The notes beneath the pieces were generated by a model. It had not been told where the DNA came from, ran no database searches, and saw only the letters and a list, made by a program, of their open reading frames with translations. This document shows, in pieces, positions 62,806-64,000 of a stretch of 64,000 nt of DNA (positions are counted from its first letter, which is position 1; the number at the start of each line of letters is the position of its first letter). Source of the stretch: Sediminitomix flava (GTDB lineage Bacteria; Bacteroidota; Bacteroidia; Cytophagales; Flammeovirgaceae); assembly GCF_003149185.1 (NCBI RefSeq), contig NZ_QGDO01000006.1:62001-126000 (forward strand), given 5' to 3'. The position numbers and the translations under genes were made by a program.

Positions 62806-64000
62806 GTGGAAAAATCGCAGTCTAACCAACAACTAGAAGAAGGTTATTACCTCCTAAATTTTTTAAAATTAATAGACTTTGTTTGTGTGCAATATGATGA
62901 TCTTCTTTCCGAAGAGGAGAAATTATTTGTAGAACAATTCAGAAGTTTATCTCAAGATGCACAACGATTGTACGTTCGATTGTTGAGTAGGAAAGGGCCT
63001 TATTTTTTAAGCTCAAAACTTCAGTATAAAGAGGTATTATCAATAGAAAATGCAATTACTGAACTGATAGATGATGACTTTGCAAAAAGTAATGATCGAG
63101 AGAATGCAGTTGTTGCACTTTATACGCTAACGAAAAGTGAATTAGTTGATTGGTTAAGTGTACAGTCGTTTCCATTTCCAAGTAGTTTTACAAAGGCTAA
63201 AAAACAGACAATCATTTCGTATCTGTTAGAAATGGAAAATGATAGTCTTTGGGATGCAATCGATTCTTCCATGAATTTTATTAGCCTTGAAAAACTAACG
63301 TATGTTCAGTTATTCAGATTGTTGTTTTTCGGGAACCTCGAACAAGAGCTTCATGAGTTTATTTTGGAGGATTTGGGTGTACTCAAATATGAGAATTACC
63401 CAATTCGGAAAGAAGATCGTTTTTTTCAGACCAGAGAAGTTATAGAAGCGAGTTTTTTGATGACTAACCTTAAAACTGAATTATGGTTGGCACAAGACGC
63501 TAAAGATGTAGATCGGGTTTTAGAACTTGGAGAAATTCTTCTTTCGTATCCTTTTCCTGAACGTTTGACCAAAAGAAGAGCTAAAGCGTGCAATCAGATA
63601 GGGCGATTTTTGGAAACCTTTAAACTTTGGGATCAAGCATTATTTTTCTATCAGCAAACAGAGCAGTCTCCTTCAAGAGAAAGACAGAGTAGAGTTTTAG
63701 ATAAAGTGGGGGAGTTTGAGCAAGCACTTTCGATCTGTAATGAAATCATGAAGAATCCGAAAGATGACGAAGAAGCTGAGTTTGCTCAGATGTTTGGTGA
63801 GAAGTTAAAGAAGAAATTAGAACTACCTTTTGAAAAAGCGAAACGAGTAAATTACCCGACAGAAAATTTGATATTGAAGAAAATCGAAGTTCGAGTAGAG
63901 CAAAGTGTTCTTCAGTATTATCAGACTTTAGGTTATGATGGATTTTATACCGAAAATTTGATTTGGTCTGCTTTATTTGGTTTAGCTTTTTGGGATATCA
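62806..64000 (+). CDS. FAN1-like VRR-NUC domain structure-specific nuclease (partial, 3' end missing)
   Basis: The first ~398 residues of a protein that runs off the right edge. The start (YYLLNFLKLIDFVCVQYDDL, then AQRLYVRLLSRKGPYF) and the internal helical repeats match the FAN1-like family of Fanconi-associated-nuclease homologues. The frame ends in VLQYYQTLGYDGFYTENLIW and LFGLAFWDI, the entry to the VRR-NUC catalytic domain, so the PD-D/ExK catalytic residues lie beyond the window. FAN1 enzymes cut branched DNA and act on interstrand crosslinks. GTG 62806 is the only start codon after an in-frame stop at 62767, so the start is fairly secure. Reported here although it has no stop in the window. 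Confidence 0.85.
   Translation, partial: MEKSQSNQQLEEGYYLLNFLKLIDFVCVQYDDLLSEEEKLFVEQFRSLSQDAQRLYVRLLSRKGPYFLSSKLQYKEVLSIENAITELIDDDFAKSNDRENAVVALYTLTKSELVDWLSVQSFPFPSSFTKAKKQTIISYLLEMENDSLWDAIDSSMNFISLEKLTYVQLFRLLFFGNLEQELHEFILEDLGVLKYENYPIRKEDRFFQTREVIEASFLMTNLKTELWLAQDAKDVDRVLELGEILLSYPFPERLTKRRAKACNQIGRFLETFKLWDQALFFYQQTEQSPSRERQSRVLDKVGEFEQALSICNEIMKNPKDDEEAEFAQMFGEKLKKKLELPFEKAKRVNYPTENLILKKIEVRVEQSVLQYYQTLGYDGFYTENLIWSALFGLAFWDI

Overview
The window is a low-GC chromosomal segment from a member of the Bacteroidota, most likely a marine or aquatic Cytophagales (Flammeovirga-like) bacterium. Evidence for this is a SusC/SusD pair, many lipoproteins with short LSAC/FSC lipoboxes, DUF4493/DUF5689/DUF3037 family proteins, a plant-DPE2-like MalQ with two CBM20 domains, and promoter boxes of the Bacteroidota type (TAnnTTTG) rather than sigma-70 type. 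The species assignment is inference. No rRNA, tRNA, insertion sequence, phage, integrase or CRISPR array was seen, so this looks like ordinary core plus niche chromosome.

Layout, left to right. 0-3.4 kb: tail of an unknown gene, then malQ (starch/maltodextrin metabolism). 3.4-12.6 kb: an AraC regulator followed by a tripartite RND efflux operon (adaptor, pump, outer-membrane lipoprotein), then a DM13-domain lipoprotein and an outer-membrane protein. 12.6-17.7 kb: a calcium-type P2 ATPase, and a LysR regulator divergent from a peroxiredoxin-like gene and an MdaB-like quinone reductase, with a perfect palindromic operator candidate between them. 17.8-24.7 kb: SRPBCC protein, BCCT transporter, thioredoxin, PAS histidine kinase, triheme cytochrome c peroxidase and a jelly-roll-like lipoprotein. 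24.7-33 kb: small accessory genes separated by look-alike CCACAGT palindromic terminators: a HipA-like kinase with a DUF3037 partner, a TonB-plug-like mini lipoprotein, a CAT-like acyltransferase, a GNAT, a sulfotransferase, an AraC regulator with a double SnoaL lipoprotein, and a DUF4493 plus beta-propeller lipoprotein. 33-44 kb: M3 peptidase, ThrE exporter, small beta-barrel, an archaemetzincin-like lipoprotein, a minimal HExxH protein, an HMA-domain protein overlapping an outer-membrane protein, an ABM pair, an S8 peptidase homologue whose catalytic Asp position is Ser, and a DUF5689 lipoprotein. 44-56 kb: rdgB, OprP-like porin, DUF202 protein, CcoI/FixI-type copper ATPase, periplasmic thioredoxin, fahA, recQ, TerC and a DUF962/Mpo1-like protein. 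56-62.2 kb: a three-gene SusC/SusD/surface-lipoprotein operon whose third gene holds a recent 429-bp tandem duplication. 62.8-64 kb: the first ~400 codons of a FAN1-like VRR-NUC nuclease, running off the window.

Functional themes are envelope transport (RND, SusCD, porins, lipoproteins), oxidative and metal stress (peroxiredoxin, MdaB, cytochrome c peroxidase, copper ATPase, HMA protein, TerC), and DNA/nucleotide maintenance (RdgB, RecQ, FAN1). Most genes are single units or 2-3 gene operons bounded by clear hairpin terminators. Several listed starts are trimmed from longer frames that open at TTG or GTG to an internal ATG that begins a proper signal peptide or conserved domain. The least explained items are the HipA-like/DUF3037 pair, the altered S8 protein with its structured leader, the archaemetzincin-like lipoprotein, and the regulatory repeats around the AraC/RND and LysR/peroxiredoxin loci.
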